A DNA stretch of 64,000 bases from Scheffersomyces stipitis CBS 6054 (Eukaryota > Ascomycota > Pichiomycetes > Serinales > Debaryomycetaceae). Position 1 is the first letter of the stretch, and every line of letters begins with the position of its first letter. Under the pieces are notes generated by a model. The model was not told the origin of the DNA. It made no database searches and saw only the letters and a list, made by a program, of their open reading frames with translations. Location of the stretch: the NCBI RefSeq assembly GCF_000209165.1, contig NC_009068.1:248001-312000 (forward strand). The letters are read 5' to 3'. The position numbers were made by a program, and so were the translations under genes. Positions 43,515 through 54,355 of this stretch are shown piece by piece.

Positions 43515-46500
43515 ATGTCTGACTTCGACGAGTCGGCCTCCGAGTCCGACTACTACTCAGATAATTCAGACGACTTTGTTAGTGAATCTTCCAAGTCTTC
43601 CAAGTCCTCAAAGTCGTCTAAATCAGCAGCCAGTAAATCAAAGACTGCGAAATCCAAAACCCCCTTATCTGATGCCACGAACACACCCCTTACGTCCACA
43701 GACTCGTCTAATGGGACCAAGTCCAAGCTGAATGCCTCTGAAACGTATCAGAAGCTTTCCCAGTTGGAGCATATCTTGAAGAGACCAGACACGTACATCG
43801 GATCTGTGGAGAGAACAAAAATGGAGATGTGGAGTTATGATGAAGCCTCTGACGAAATGGTATACAAGGAAGTCTCGATAGTTCCTGGCCTCTATAAGAT
43901 CTTTGATGAGATTCTTGTCAACGCTGCAGACAACAAGATCAGAGATCCCACCATGAAGAACATCCGTGTCAAGATTGATCCGGAGAACAACACTATCCAA
44001 GTGATGAACGATGGAAGGGGAATTCCAATCGAAATCCACGAAAAGGAGAAGATCTACATCCCGGAATTGATTTTCGGCAACTTGTTGACGTCTTCCAACT
44101 ATGACGATGACGAAAAGAAAGTTACCGGTGGTAGGAATGGGTTTGGTGCCAAATTGTGTAATATCTTTTCCACAGAGTTTCAGTTGGAAACGGCCGATTT
44201 GAATACCGAATTGTTGTATAAACAGACGTGGACAGGCAACATGTCACAAGTGACAAAACCCAAGATTACGAAGTTGAAGACGAAGAAAGAGTACACTAAG
44301 GTTTCGTTCAGACCGGACCTCTCCAAATTCGGTATGGAATCGTTAGATGAAGAGATCTTGTCAGTTTTGAGACGTAGAGTTTACGATTTGTGTGGTACCG
44401 TCAAGGATTGTAATGTATACCTCAACGACAAGAAATTGAACGTGCGTAACTTCAAGAGCTACGTCGAAATGTATGTCAATGCCATCAAGAAAAGGTCGCC
44501 TGATACAGCCTTGGAAGAAAACAACGGTACCAAATACACCACTGTGGTCCACGAAGTGTTCAATGACAGATGGGAATTGGCTTTTGCTGTTAGTGATGGT
44601 TCCTTCAATCAAGTCAGTTTCGTCAATTCTATTGCTACCACTTCTGGAGGTACCCATGTAAAGTATGTATCAGACCAAATAATCAATAAGCTTGTGGAGA
44701 CGTTGTCCAAGAAGGAAAAGGGCAAGAAGAAATTAATGATCAAGCCACAGGAGGTCAGAAACAATATGTTCTTATTTCTCAACTGTTTGATCGAAAATCC
44801 TGCCTTTACGTCACAGACAAAGGAACAATTGACCACCCGTGTATCTCAATTTGGCGGAAAACCCAGCGAGAAATTGGTGATTAGTGATAATTTCATCAGC
44901 AAGATCTTAAAAACCAGTATAGTCGATAAAATACGTGACATCGCTAATGCCAACGAAGACAAGGCTTTGCAGAAAGCCGATGGCTCCAAGAAACTGAGAA
45001 TCAAGGGCCAAGTCAAGTTGGTTGATGCCAATAAGGCTGGAACCAGAGACGGAAACAAGTGTACACTTATCTTAACTGAAGGTGACTCTGCCTTGTCCCT
45101 AGCTGTGTCTGGTTTGGCTGTTGTAGGTCGTGACTATTATGGTTGTTTCCCGTTGCGTGGTAAACTTTTGAACGTTAGAGAGGCCTCAGCAGATCAGATC
45201 GCCAAAAACACAGAAATCAATGCTTTGAAGCAGATCATTGGTTTGCAACATAAAAAAGTATATACTCCAGAGAACGCGAAAACTTTGCGATATGGCCACA
45301 TCATGATCATGACCGATCAGGATCAGGATGGATCTCATATCAAGGGATTGATTATCAACTTTTTGGAAACTAGTTTTCCAGGCTTGTTGAACATCCCTGG
45401 CTTTTTGTTGGAATTTATTACTCCAATTATCAAAGTCACAATTAAGAAGCGTGGTGGAGGCAAGGAAGTGATTCCATTCTATAACATGCCCGAGTTTGAA
45501 ACCTGGCGTGAAAGAGAAGGTGGAAACTCACGTTGGTCGCATAAATATTATAAGGGTTTGGGTACTTCCACTCCGCTTGAAGCACGTCAGTACTTTTCTG
45601 CGTTGGATAAGCATTTGAAGCGATTCCACGCCTTGCAAGAAGATGATAAGCAATATATAGACTTGGCCTTTTCCAAGAAGAAAGCCGACGAAAGAAAGGA
45701 ATGGTTGCAGGGATTCCAGCCAGGAACTCATTTGGATCCTAATTTGACAGAGATTCCAATCAGTGATTTCATCAACCAGGAATTGATCTTGTTCTCTATG
45801 GCCGATAATGTCAGATCCATCCCATCAGTCTTGGATGGCTTCAAGCCTGGTCAACGTAAAGTGTTGTATGGTTGTTTCAAGAGAAACTTGAAACTGGAAA
45901 TCAAGGTAGCCCAGTTGTCTGGTTATGTTTCTGAAAAGACTGGATACCACCATGGTGAACAGTCGTTGGTTCAAACCATTATAGGGTTAGCCCAGAACTT
46001 CGTGGGCTCTAATAATATCAACTTATTGAAACCAAATGGTGCTTTTGGTACGCGTGCTGCTGGTGGTAAAGATTTCTCTGCTGCGAGATATATTTTTACC
46101 GAAATTTCCAAGATCACCAGGGCCATTTTCAACCCATTGGATGATCCAATCTACACATACGTTCAAGATGATGAACAGTCGGTTGAGCCTGAATGGTATT
46201 TGCCGGTAATTCCAATGTTGTTAGTAAATGGTTCGGAAGGTATTGGTACTGGTTGGTCTACCAATATCCCCAGTTACAACCCGCTTGACTTAGTCGATAA
46301 TATCAGAAGACTTATGAACGGAGAGCCAATGGAAGAAATGAAACCATGGTTCAAGGGTTGGGAAGGTACTATTGAGCCCAACGGTCCAGACAAATACAAG
46401 GTAGTAGGCAAGATTGATCAGATAGACGAAACTACTGTTGAAATCACAGAAATTCCTGTCAAGACCTGGACCAATAACGTCAAAGAGTTCTTATTGGCCG

Positions 46501-47864
46501 GTTTGGGTAATGAGAAAACACCAGCTTGGATCAAGGATATGGAAGAACAACATGGACTCAACATCCGCTTTGTGGTCAAGATGTCTCCTGATGAGATGGC
46601 TAAGGCTTTAAAGGTTGGCTTATTGGAAAAGTTCAAGTTGATTTCTTCCATCAGTATGTCCAACATGGTTGCATTTGATCCATTGGGGAGAATTAAGCGT
46701 TATTCCAGCGCTCAAGAGATCTTGCGTGATTATTACTATGTCAGATTAGAGTACTATCAAAAGCGTAAGGACTTCATGATGGACGAATTGCAAAACCAAC
46801 TTACCAAATTCAGCGAGCAAGCAAGATTTGTCAAGATGATTATAGACAAGCAATTGTCAGTGTCGAACAAGAAGAGAGTAGACTTGGTAAAAACTTTGGA
46901 AGATCTCAAGTTTGTTAAGTTCAATAAGAATAACAAGCCAGTATCTGAAACTGGTAACGACTCCTTGTTCTTGGCTGCGGAGGAAGATATCGAAGAGGCA
47001 GAAGCTGAAGTTGGAGATGTGAGCCAATTGCTAATTGGAGGTATCCAGGTTGGCAACGAAGATAACGAGCACAAACCTGAGACCATCTATTCCCATTATG
47101 ACTATTTGTTGGGAATGTCCATTTGGTCGTTGACCAGAGAAAGATACGAAAAGTTGTTGCAGCAGAAAGATGAAAAGGAACATGAGTTAAATGACTTGTT
47201 GAAGAAGTCTGCGAAGGATTTGTGGAACTACGATTTAGATGTGTTTGTAGAAGAATGGGAGAAATTCTTGGACGCTGACTTGCAAGAAAGAATGGAAATG
47301 ATTCCTACCAAGGGCACTAAGAAGACAGCAAAGAGAACGAGAAAGCCAGCTGTAAAGCCGATTGTAAAGAAGGAGGACGATTCTGAACCTCCAAAAAAGA
47401 AAGCAGCTACTAACAAATCTAAGTCTATTACTCCTGTTCCAGAAATCAAAGCCAAGACGGAAGTCAAGAAGGAAAAGCCTGATGTTCTTTCTTTCTTCTC
47501 TGCCAGTTCAAGTTCTCCTAACACAAGCATTTCCAAGAGTAAGCACGTAATCAACTTGTTCAGTGACAGTGAGGATGATGTTATTTTGGGATTGAGTAAT
47601 GAACCTACTCCCAAGAAGAAGACAGCACCCATAGTCAAGAATGAGCCTGCCCCCAAGAAGTATTCCAAGCCCAAACCCGGCACCAAGGCTGCACTCATGG
47701 ATGAGCTTGAAGACTTGGGAGTTGTTGGATTAGACAACAAGCCAGTAAAGAGAGCCAAGAAGAAAATCACCTATTCTGTCTTTGATTCCGAATCTGAAGA
47801 GGAAGATGACGAAGACATGGAAGAAGAAGAAGAAGACGACGACGACGAATACGAAGAGGATTAG
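43515..47864 (+). CDS. TOP2: DNA topoisomerase II
   Basis: The protein has 1,449 residues (1,428 in S. cerevisiae). A Ser/Asp/Lys-rich N-terminal extension covers about 1-75. The GHKL ATPase follows (QLEHILKRPDTYIGS, DEILVNAADNK, NDGRGIPIE, GGRNGFGAKLCNIFS), then TOPRIM (LTEGDSALSLAVSGLAVVGRDYYG, MTDQDQDGSHIKGL) and the winged-helix breakage domain with the catalytic Y859 in AARYIFTE. The C-terminus is Lys/Glu-rich with KKAxxK-type nuclear signals and an acidic end. It relaxes and decatenates DNA by passing one duplex through another, using ATP. Codons 494 and 794 are CTG, and S. cerevisiae Top2 has Ser at both places (KSRI and NLKSELKV), as expected if CUG is read as Ser. Confidence 0.98.
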   Translation: MSDFDESASESDYYSDNSDDFVSESSKSSKSSKSSKSAASKSKTAKSKTPLSDATNTPLTSTDSSNGTKSKLNASETYQKLSQLEHILKRPDTYIGSVERTKMEMWSYDEASDEMVYKEVSIVPGLYKIFDEILVNAADNKIRDPTMKNIRVKIDPENNTIQVMNDGRGIPIEIHEKEKIYIPELIFGNLLTSSNYDDDEKKVTGGRNGFGAKLCNIFSTEFQLETADLNTELLYKQTWTGNMSQVTKPKITKLKTKKEYTKVSFRPDLSKFGMESLDEEILSVLRRRVYDLCGTVKDCNVYLNDKKLNVRNFKSYVEMYVNAIKKRSPDTALEENNGTKYTTVVHEVFNDRWELAFAVSDGSFNQVSFVNSIATTSGGTHVKYVSDQIINKLVETLSKKEKGKKKLMIKPQEVRNNMFLFLNCLIENPAFTSQTKEQLTTRVSQFGGKPSEKLVISDNFISKILKTSIVDKIRDIANANEDKALQKADGSKKLRIKGQVKLVDANKAGTRDGNKCTLILTEGDSALSLAVSGLAVVGRDYYGCFPLRGKLLNVREASADQIAKNTEINALKQIIGLQHKKVYTPENAKTLRYGHIMIMTDQDQDGSHIKGLIINFLETSFPGLLNIPGFLLEFITPIIKVTIKKRGGGKEVIPFYNMPEFETWREREGGNSRWSHKYYKGLGTSTPLEARQYFSALDKHLKRFHALQEDDKQYIDLAFSKKKADERKEWLQGFQPGTHLDPNLTEIPISDFINQELILFSMADNVRSIPSVLDGFKPGQRKVLYGCFKRNLKLEIKVAQLSGYVSEKTGYHHGEQSLVQTIIGLAQNFVGSNNINLLKPNGAFGTRAAGGKDFSAARYIFTEISKITRAIFNPLDDPIYTYVQDDEQSVEPEWYLPVIPMLLVNGSEGIGTGWSTNIPSYNPLDLVDNIRRLMNGEPMEEMKPWFKGWEGTIEPNGPDKYKVVGKIDQIDETTVEITEIPVKTWTNNVKEFLLAGLGNEKTPAWIKDMEEQHGLNIRFVVKMSPDEMAKALKVGLLEKFKLISSISMSNMVAFDPLGRIKRYSSAQEILRDYYYVRLEYYQKRKDFMMDELQNQLTKFSEQARFVKMIIDKQLSVSNKKRVDLVKTLEDLKFVKFNKNNKPVSETGNDSLFLAAEEDIEEAEAEVGDVSQLLIGGIQVGNEDNEHKPETIYSHYDYLLGMSIWSLTRERYEKLLQQKDEKEHELNDLLKKSAKDLWNYDLDVFVEEWEKFLDADLQERMEMIPTKGTKKTAKRTRKPAVKPIVKKEDDSEPPKKKAATNKSKSITPVPEIKAKTEVKKEKPDVLSFFSASSSSPNTSISKSKHVINLFSDSEDDVILGLSNEPTPKKKTAPIVKNEPAPKKYSKPKPGTKAALMDELEDLGVVGLDNKPVKRAKKKITYSVFDSESEEEDDEDMEEEEEDDDDEYEED

Positions 47865-49547
47865 ATAGAGTAGTTATAGTATTAGTATTAGTTATAAATT
47901 GTTCTGATATGGTTGCAAGTAGATTCGCTCTATTTTACTGGCTCTATGTTGTTTGCCCTGGTTTAGTCTGGTTGGACTGAAAAAAGGATATTGTAATTCA
48001 AGCGCAGAGTTGCAGCCATTGTACAAATGTGGGGTCAACCTCGTAATTACCAACTGGGTGCACGACCACAGAAATACGATAAGTGCACATACGGCTACAT
48101 GGCGTGGTGTTAAACACGGCTGTTGCACATCTAAAGTTCGCTTCTGATGAAACTTTTGATTTTCTTTCTATTGCAGTGACCTGAAGGATTCCTAAAACTC
48201 CATCAAGGAAGCTTTTCTTATTCCAAGGTGTTCTGGTGCGTTTGTGGCCCAAAACCGGCGGGGCGAAGAGAGTGGGATACACAGATAAGATCTAGAACAG
48301 TGAGCCTACACACAAACTAGATCTTCGTGATAGGCATAGGAACATTTCATAACACGTATGTACTAGCTATTTAGGGGCTTGTGTTGCCGTGGTAGTCTGC
48401 CATTTGTGGCAATAATATTTCGCCAATCAACTCATTCCCACTATATTATCTGGCGGTGATGCTAAAGCCCGGCCACTATAGTGCAAAGGTTCGTTTCCAC
48501 CAGCTTAGCGAACATTTAGTGAAACTGAAAAGATGAACAGGAAAAATGTGTTAGTTTGCACATATGGCTAAGTTTATTACATGGATATACAGAAGTTGAA
48601 TAGTTCATATATGTGCTTTGTGAATTGTATCTGGCTCTATATACTGGACGAATTGATTTTTGCTGAATTGAATGAATAGTATGAATTGTGTATATTGTAT
48701 ATTGTATATATTGTTTATATTTGTATGATTTGTATGATTTGTATATATTTGTATGTTTTGTATGATTTGTATACATTTGCATGGTATGTGTTGTTCAGTT
48801 TGGCAATAAGATCATATTATATATGTCTACATTTATTATGTATGTATAATGTATGCTGTGACTCGTATAATGATTTATTATGAATCTAATTTTTTATTTT
48901 CATCTGGATCGCATCTACGGCGGCTAACTCTTAGACCTACTCCGTTCCACTAACTTTGCACGATTCGATCTTTCTTTGCAAAAGTTGATTGGTCTATATC
49001 TCCTACTATTCGTCTACATATTTGTCTGTTTGTTCCTCCACAGCACTCTCTGCCTATCTCATCTCACCTTATTGGGCCAATATTATTAAAAGTTAAGAGG
49101 CTTAACTTTTCGGGGTCGCACTCTTCCTTATAATCGTAATCCTGAATATAGGAGATCCCCAACTCCTCCAGTCCGCCTTGAAAAGTGTCATTAGTTTAAT
49201 TAAGTTTTTCTGTGTTTCTGTCTTCTTCATAAATATCGATTAGTGTAGAAGAACTTCTTCAGAACTGATCAGTTAGTATAGTGAAGCTGCTATCAACCCG
49301 ACGGTTATTCACATCAAAACATACAGAACTTTTGCAATAATTTGTCAAAGTCTCAAAACATAAAATACAAAACAACACCTCAATCGCAAGACTGAAAGAT
49401 ACACTCTCGAAAACGCCGATAAACTCTACAAGCCTTTCCAACCACTCGTTCTCTCTTTCGTCTCCGTATCTGGAACAACCACAACTGGCCAATTAGAGCC
49501 TGCCTCGTTTTTCTATTGCTCGTGCTCTCCCTCCTGTTGCTTAGAGC
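47865..49547. other. 1.7-kb upstream region of the polyQ gene
   Basis: No gene supported. There is a degenerate AT-rich repeat of TTTGTATGATTTGTATG type at about 48680-48790. CGGCGGCTA (48918-48926) matches the URS1/Ume6 core. TATA-like and T-rich sequence precedes 49548. Confidence 0.45.
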
Positions 49548-50249
49548 ATGATTTATTTCGAAGCCAACGTCACAACTACCATTCCAAACAGTCCCAACAT
49601 GTATTCCAACAGCAACGCCGCCAACTCCACTAACCAGCAGTACTTGGGCGACTACTCGTACCAACAGACCCCTCAGCAACACCAACAACAACAGCAGCAA
49701 CAACAACAACAGCAACAGCAACAACACACCATCTTGCCTCCTCCAGGCCCGGGTAACCAACAAAACGCTGCCTACAGCTACCAGAACAACGCCAGTGGCT
49801 CTTCTACTAGCAGTGCCTCCAATATCCAGGGCAATGCCAACAGTAACACCAACAGCAACAATGCCAATAGTAGTAATAACACCAGCAATAACAATATCGC
49901 GAACAAGTTCACAGCTCAGGATATCCAGATCTTGAAGCAGTTGTTGGTAGCTGGTGAAAAACACAAATGGAAGCAGATCACAAAGGAAATCAACCAGTTG
50001 TCCAATAGCAACACAAGCAATCCTCCGTCTGACCAGAACCAACAACCATTTGGTAACAGACATCAAGGACGCAATGTGTCGCCTACCTTTGTTATCAAGC
50101 AGTACCAGAGTTTGCTCGGCTTACCAAACAATGCAAACTTTTTTGGTTCTCTTGCCTCTTCCTTGCCCTACGTAGTGTCTTCTAATGGGTGGGACGACGT
50201 TGCAGACCAGAACTACGCTGTTCGCTTTGGAAACGAAGACATAGAGTAG
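49548..50249 (+). CDS. Q/N-rich nuclear protein with a SANT/Myb-like segment
   Basis: In this 233-residue protein, residues 35-60 carry a polyQ tract (13 or more Gln) after an Asn/Ser/Thr-rich start, and residues 65-118 are Asn/Ser-rich. The ordered part begins KFTAQDIQILKQLLVAGEKHKWKQITKEIN (about 119-148), helical with Trp-like spacing as in SANT domains. NVSPTFVIKQYQSLLGLP (about 177-194) follows and looks highly conserved. I recall this second motif from the G1/S regulators Msa1/Msa2, but I am not certain. A DNA-binding or Swi4/Swi6-associated role is therefore a low-confidence guess. There is no signal peptide or membrane segment. The stop is TAG at 50247-50249. Confidence 0.7.
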   Translation: MIYFEANVTTTIPNSPNMYSNSNAANSTNQQYLGDYSYQQTPQQHQQQQQQQQQQQQQQHTILPPPGPGNQQNAAYSYQNNASGSSTSSASNIQGNANSNTNSNNANSSNNTSNNNIANKFTAQDIQILKQLLVAGEKHKWKQITKEINQLSNSNTSNPPSDQNQQPFGNRHQGRNVSPTFVIKQYQSLLGLPNNANFFGSLASSLPYVVSSNGWDDVADQNYAVRFGNEDIE

Positions 50250-50556
50250 TTTTTCGTCCCTGGTCGTTGTTAACTTTTGGTTCAATTCTTGTTTTACCCC
50301 TGAGAACTTCGAGTTCATTGGTTCTAGTTCTAGACGGACTTAACGACTCTGTTGTACTATATTGCCATATATTATGCGGTAAATTATACTGTATGAACCT
50401 ATATTATATATGAAAATGTGGTATATGTTGTATCTACTATGATACTTGCAAAGAGTTTGAGTTCATTATTTTGGTCACAATGGCAATTGTGTTCACGTCT
50501 GTTTTAGTAGTGTCTTTCTTCTTGATATATCTTATAAATAATGTATATTCATATCC
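50250..50556. other. Convergent 3' spacer
   Basis: 307 bp between the polyQ gene and the Rdx gene, AT-rich with TATATA-type polyadenylation signals. No gene seen. Confidence 0.4.
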
Positions 50557-51039
50557 TTATTGTTCGAGATTGCAATCCTGACAATCGATCTTGTTATCTA
50601 TGCTACCGATATCTTTATCTCTGTTATTATTGCTGGTCAAGAAATTCGTACTGGCGTCTTTTTCTACATGTTGGCCCAACTTGACCTCTGTACCCAATTT
50701 GTCTCTGATCAAGATTTTAATGAACTTCGCATCTGGAAACCCTTCGTAGTAGTAGTCTTCAGATTGAGATCCATCCTTATCCCCGTACTTAATAGCCAAC
50801 TCGGCCGACTTGAACTTTCTTTGATACACTATCTCCGGTTCTTCTGTCTCAGACTGAACAAGTATTACAGCAAATACGCCTGGTTGGTCATAGATGGGTT
50901 GAACAGAAATATCCTGGATGGTTTCTGGAAATGTCTGGAGCAACTCCTGGAGATACCACAACGCTCTGTTTTGCCACTTGCATTTGGCACAATACTTAAT
51001 AATCACCCTGGGATATCTATTGATACTAGGAATTGTCAT
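50557..51039 (-). CDS. Rdx (SelW/SelT/SelH)-family thioredoxin-like protein
   Basis: This 160-residue protein starts MTIPSINRYPRVIIKYCAKCKWQNRALWYLQELLQTF. The strand-CxxC-helix (C17-A-K-C20) is the Rdx signature, where animal SelW has CxxU; here it is the Cys form. TIQDISVQPIYDQPGVFAVILV and a short later strand (VYQRK) complete the fold. A second CxxC (CQDC, residues 153-156) is at the very end. The function in fungi is unknown; a redox or disulphide role is inferred from the motif. The plus-strand frame through the same DNA (50560-51057) is a shadow. A GTCACGTG box lies about 85 bp upstream (51126-51133). Confidence 0.82.
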   Translation of the reverse strand: MTIPSINRYPRVIIKYCAKCKWQNRALWYLQELLQTFPETIQDISVQPIYDQPGVFAVILVQSETEEPEIVYQRKFKSAELAIKYGDKDGSQSEDYYYEGFPDAKFIKILIRDKLGTEVKLGQHVEKDASTNFLTSNNNRDKDIGSIDNKIDCQDCNLEQ

Positions 51040-51892
51040 TTTGGAAATTTTGTATGAAACTAAGCGGTGGTAAAATTGTAAATTGGTCTACTTGTGGAGA
51101 AGCATATAGATGGTGATGATCTTGTGTCACGTGAAATAGCATGTTCTTGTGCAGGATTCTATGATAGACAGACAAGACAGCATAGCACAAGTTGACGTGA
51201 ATCTCTTCACGAATGGCGAGAAATAAAAGCTCTAATGAAGGGCCATCCGGATCATACAAAACTTAGTTATTAACTTCTCTTTTGTAATTGAATTGTCAGA
51301 ATTGCCTTTTTTAGGACCACTTATAAATAGATCTAAACCTTGGAACTGTATATACTCCCACTTTCCCTTAGCAAAAGATGAAAAACGGTATACCTTAAGG
51401 TCTAGAATTCTATATTACAGCAAGTTTTCTTGGATAAAATCCATTACTGCTTCAAGAATAGAAGAGAACTTAAATATGAAGAACAGATGGCCTTTTTGTG
51501 GAACAACTTGTCTTTTCAAGTGAGAGAATTTTATCCAGGGAAGATCACTATATGAATAGCTCTACTTCCTATTTTAGATCTACTTTCATAGATCTACTTT
51601 CGTCTCTATAATTATATATTAAGTGGGAAGTCTAAGTTGTGTGACTGGACAAAACTATTTAAACAAACAAGAATTGAAAATGATGTGTAAGCGAATGAAG
51701 TAAGAGTTCTTTTTGGATATTTGATTTTTAGTCCAATGACGCCGATTCCGGGGAAACTTTTATAGGAGCATTAGCATTTTGGAGACCACCATGAACTGTG
51801 AATTGAAGAAAGGAGTGATGTGTAAGAAGCAATCGTAAGAAGTAACACTGAAAACTGTAGTGTTAACATAGTAATGATAGTAGTAATAATGA
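51040..51892. promoter_or_regulatory. Rdx promoter and GAT1 downstream region
   Basis: 0.85 kb with no gene. It holds GTCACGTG (CACGTG at 51128-51133), a perfect Cbf1 site, close to the Rdx start. A 76-codon frame at 51293-51523 has no recognisable content. Confidence 0.5.
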
Positions 51893-54355
51893 CTATAGGG
51901 TCATGCTTAACCAGTCCCAGTTGTTACCATTTTGTTCTCCAGCGTTTTCAAGATCGTGCCCGTTGCTGTTCATGACATGTTGGTCGTTCTGGTTTTCCAG
52001 ATTGCCACGGGCTTGTGGTAAGTTTTGGTCTACTGAGTTGAGCACATTGATGAACTCGTTGTCGTGGTCTATATCTACGTAATCTTCACCTTCTGTCTTC
52101 AAAACGAAGCCATTTTTTTCTTTCTTGACAGAGACTTTCTTAGGCGAAGCTTTTGTACTTTTCGCTTTCGTAGAAGTCTTTTTTGGTGTCATAGTTAAAG
52201 AAGAAGTCACAGAGGCGTTTCTAGTTGGTTTCTTCTTGGAAGAGAGCAAGATTGGAGTTTCAAACTTCAAGTCTTCGCCATCAACTGCGAGTGTTTCGGA
52301 CGTGTCACTTCCTCCTGCTACGAGACTTTTTATGATCTTCGTGTCGCTTTTGCAAATGGAGGTAGGGTTCAAGTCGTCCCCGTCCTTGTCTTTACTAGAA
52401 CCACTGATAGACTTCTTGGGGTTCGTATTTCTCTGTCTTTTCTTGATGACATCTGTTTTCAAACTTAAGGGACGAACGACTCCATGCAACTTCAAGAAAA
52501 GACCACAGGCATTACACAAGGGTAGTCCCTGTGGATTTCTTCTCCACAATGGTGTCGTTTGGGTGTGACAATTAGTACAAGAGACTCCCGGCTGCATCGA
52601 AGACAACGAAGTTGTCGATTGAGAACTCTTGAGCTGGCCCAGAGATCGTGGAGTTTCTGCGGGGCTCGATGTCTTCTTTGATTTCGACTTTTCAGAAGAG
52701 TTCTTGAACTTTTCTGACTTGGACTTCTTCGATGAAGGCTTGGAAATCTTGTCTGGCTTATCAACAGAAGATCTCCAGCTGGTAAGTGTCGTCTGTGAAG
52801 GAAGAGAATGTGGAGTAGTCTCAGTTTCCAGACCCGTGAAGCTGAACTGTTTGGGAAACGCACCCTTCTTGTTAGGAATGCTTCCAGATCCAATGCTGTC
52901 AAAATAAGAATCGGTAAATGGCTGGTTGTTGAGCTGAGGAGTCGGAAAATCGAGACCAGGTGATTGCTGGACGCCAGAAAAAGAAGGGTTGAATTGGAAA
53001 GTGTCGTTTCCGTTCGAAGACCGTGAAAAATTAGTAGGAGTTTGTGTTATAGAGCGACTCAAAGGAGGCTGCTGATGTTGCAGATGAAGACTAGCCGAGT
53101 TATGGCTGAAGTCTGGTAAACTGATGATGGAATTGTCGTGCCTCAAGAGATTTGTAGGGGTTGCTACGACCGAAACAACACTGTTAGAATGTCCATAGCG
53201 AGAATTACTATTGCTGTTGTTACTATTACTGTGGTGGTGATCATTGTAGTTATGGAGAATGCTGGTAGGTCCAATAGTTTGACTATGAAGACTGGGGTTT
53301 CTGGTATGGTATTCTTCCATATCATCGAATCTACTATTGGTTCCATTAGCAAGAATGTCCATGTTAATGTCATCGTTGTAGTTGTTGTTCGGACCTTCAA
53401 AAGCCAAAGGATCGAGAGAAAACTCAAACGCTGAAGATTCTCCCATGCCGTGGTGCCCCACATGAAGCAGTTCAAGGTGGTGGTCATGGTCATCATGGTT
53501 GTGGTCGTAAAGGTCGTTGTGGTGGTCTGGAATACTGTTTGACTGGCTTCGGTGATCCGAATGGTCCAAGTCATTAAGTGGAAGATGCTGAGAAGGTAAG
53601 ATATGGGGCTGGATACTCGTTCGTAAAGGATGTACACTTTGACTCTGATTTTGAATCTGACTCCTCAACTTCTCCTGGTTCAACGACATCGACAAGTTGG
53701 AGTGAATCCCTGTGATAGAACCAGGTCCAGCGTGGCTAGTAATCATGGGAGAGAAGTCAGCAGGTCTCTTTCTGAAGTTGACAGCTTCGTTTGAATCGTT
53801 AGAATCGTCATTATTGATGTCAATTTCAGAATCACCAGCATCATTCTCTAGATTGTTCTGCCCCATCTTTCGAATATGAGCTACATAGTCAAAGTCCTCA
53901 GCAGCTGGATCCAACGACGGCGATACTGAATTCTCAGGAACATTATTAGAGTTTTCATAAATCTCAGCTTCGTGTTCCATTTTAATGTGGATACTCTCTT
54001 TCTTGACTTCTAGTCGTTTATTGGTGATGTACATCATTCTCCAGGTCAAGTTTTCCATACGAGCCTTATATGGTAGCGACTCTTTAGCCTTGTTGTACAT
54101 TCTCCAGAGTCCCTCGATGTTCTCTACTTCATCTGCCAAAAGGGCCTTTATCGAAACTGTCTGTTTGGCATTATTGTTGTTGTGGTGGTGGTTGCTTCCC
54201 GTGGAAGAGGCCGTAGTTCTGGTTGGGTGGAAATGGAACTTGTGTTGGTACGAAGACGAAGCGGAAGTATGTGCGGCTGCCAGCGTCGACGTCGTCGAAG
54301 GCGTATGGCTGTTCATGGGAGATCCAGGTGGGTCGTAGTTTGAATTGATGTTCAT
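51893..54355 (-). CDS. GAT1: GATA transcription factor Gat1 (AreA/NIT2 type), nitrogen regulation
   Basis: In this 820-residue protein the single GATA finger is C593-x2-C-x17-C-x2-C617 ([14 protein letters not shown]...CNACG) followed by the basic [22 protein letters not shown], the fungal class-IV type. Near the N-terminus, [28 protein letters not shown] is the DUF1752 region of AreA and Gat1. The last residues, NWDWLSMTL, match the conserved extreme C-terminus of AreA (EWEWLTMSL), which in Aspergillus contacts the co-repressor NmrA. Gln3 lacks this combination as far as I recall, so Gat1 is preferred. Long Ser/Asn/His-rich linkers lie between the domains. It activates nitrogen-catabolite genes when preferred nitrogen is absent. 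A cluster of GATAA sites 0.9-1.0 kb upstream suggests autoregulation. Confidence 0.93.
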   Translation of the reverse strand: MNINSNYDPPGSPMNSHTPSTTSTLAAAHTSASSSYQHKFHFHPTRTTASSTGSNHHHNNNNAKQTVSIKALLADEVENIEGLWRMYNKAKESLPYKARMENLTWRMMYITNKRLEVKKESIHIKMEHEAEIYENSNNVPENSVSPSLDPAAEDFDYVAHIRKMGQNNLENDAGDSEIDINNDDSNDSNEAVNFRKRPADFSPMITSHAGPGSITGIHSNLSMSLNQEKLRSQIQNQSQSVHPLRTSIQPHILPSQHLPLNDLDHSDHRSQSNSIPDHHNDLYDHNHDDHDHHLELLHVGHHGMGESSAFEFSLDPLAFEGPNNNYNDDINMDILANGTNSRFDDMEEYHTRNPSLHSQTIGPTSILHNYNDHHHSNSNNSNSNSRYGHSNSVVSVVATPTNLLRHDNSIISLPDFSHNSASLHLQHQQPPLSRSITQTPTNFSRSSNGNDTFQFNPSFSGVQQSPGLDFPTPQLNNQPFTDSYFDSIGSGSIPNKKGAFPKQFSFTGLETETTPHSLPSQTTLTSWRSSVDKPDKISKPSSKKSKSEKFKNSSEKSKSKKTSSPAETPRSLGQLKSSQSTTSLSSMQPGVSCTNCHTQTTPLWRRNPQGLPLCNACGLFLKLHGVVRPLSLKTDVIKKRQRNTNPKKSISGSSKDKDGDDLNPTSICKSDTKIIKSLVAGGSDTSETLAVDGEDLKFETPILLSSKKKPTRNASVTSSLTMTPKKTSTKAKSTKASPKKVSVKKEKNGFVLKTEGEDYVDIDHDNEFINVLNSVDQNLPQARGNLENQNDQHVMNSNGHDLENAGEQNGNNWDWLSMTL

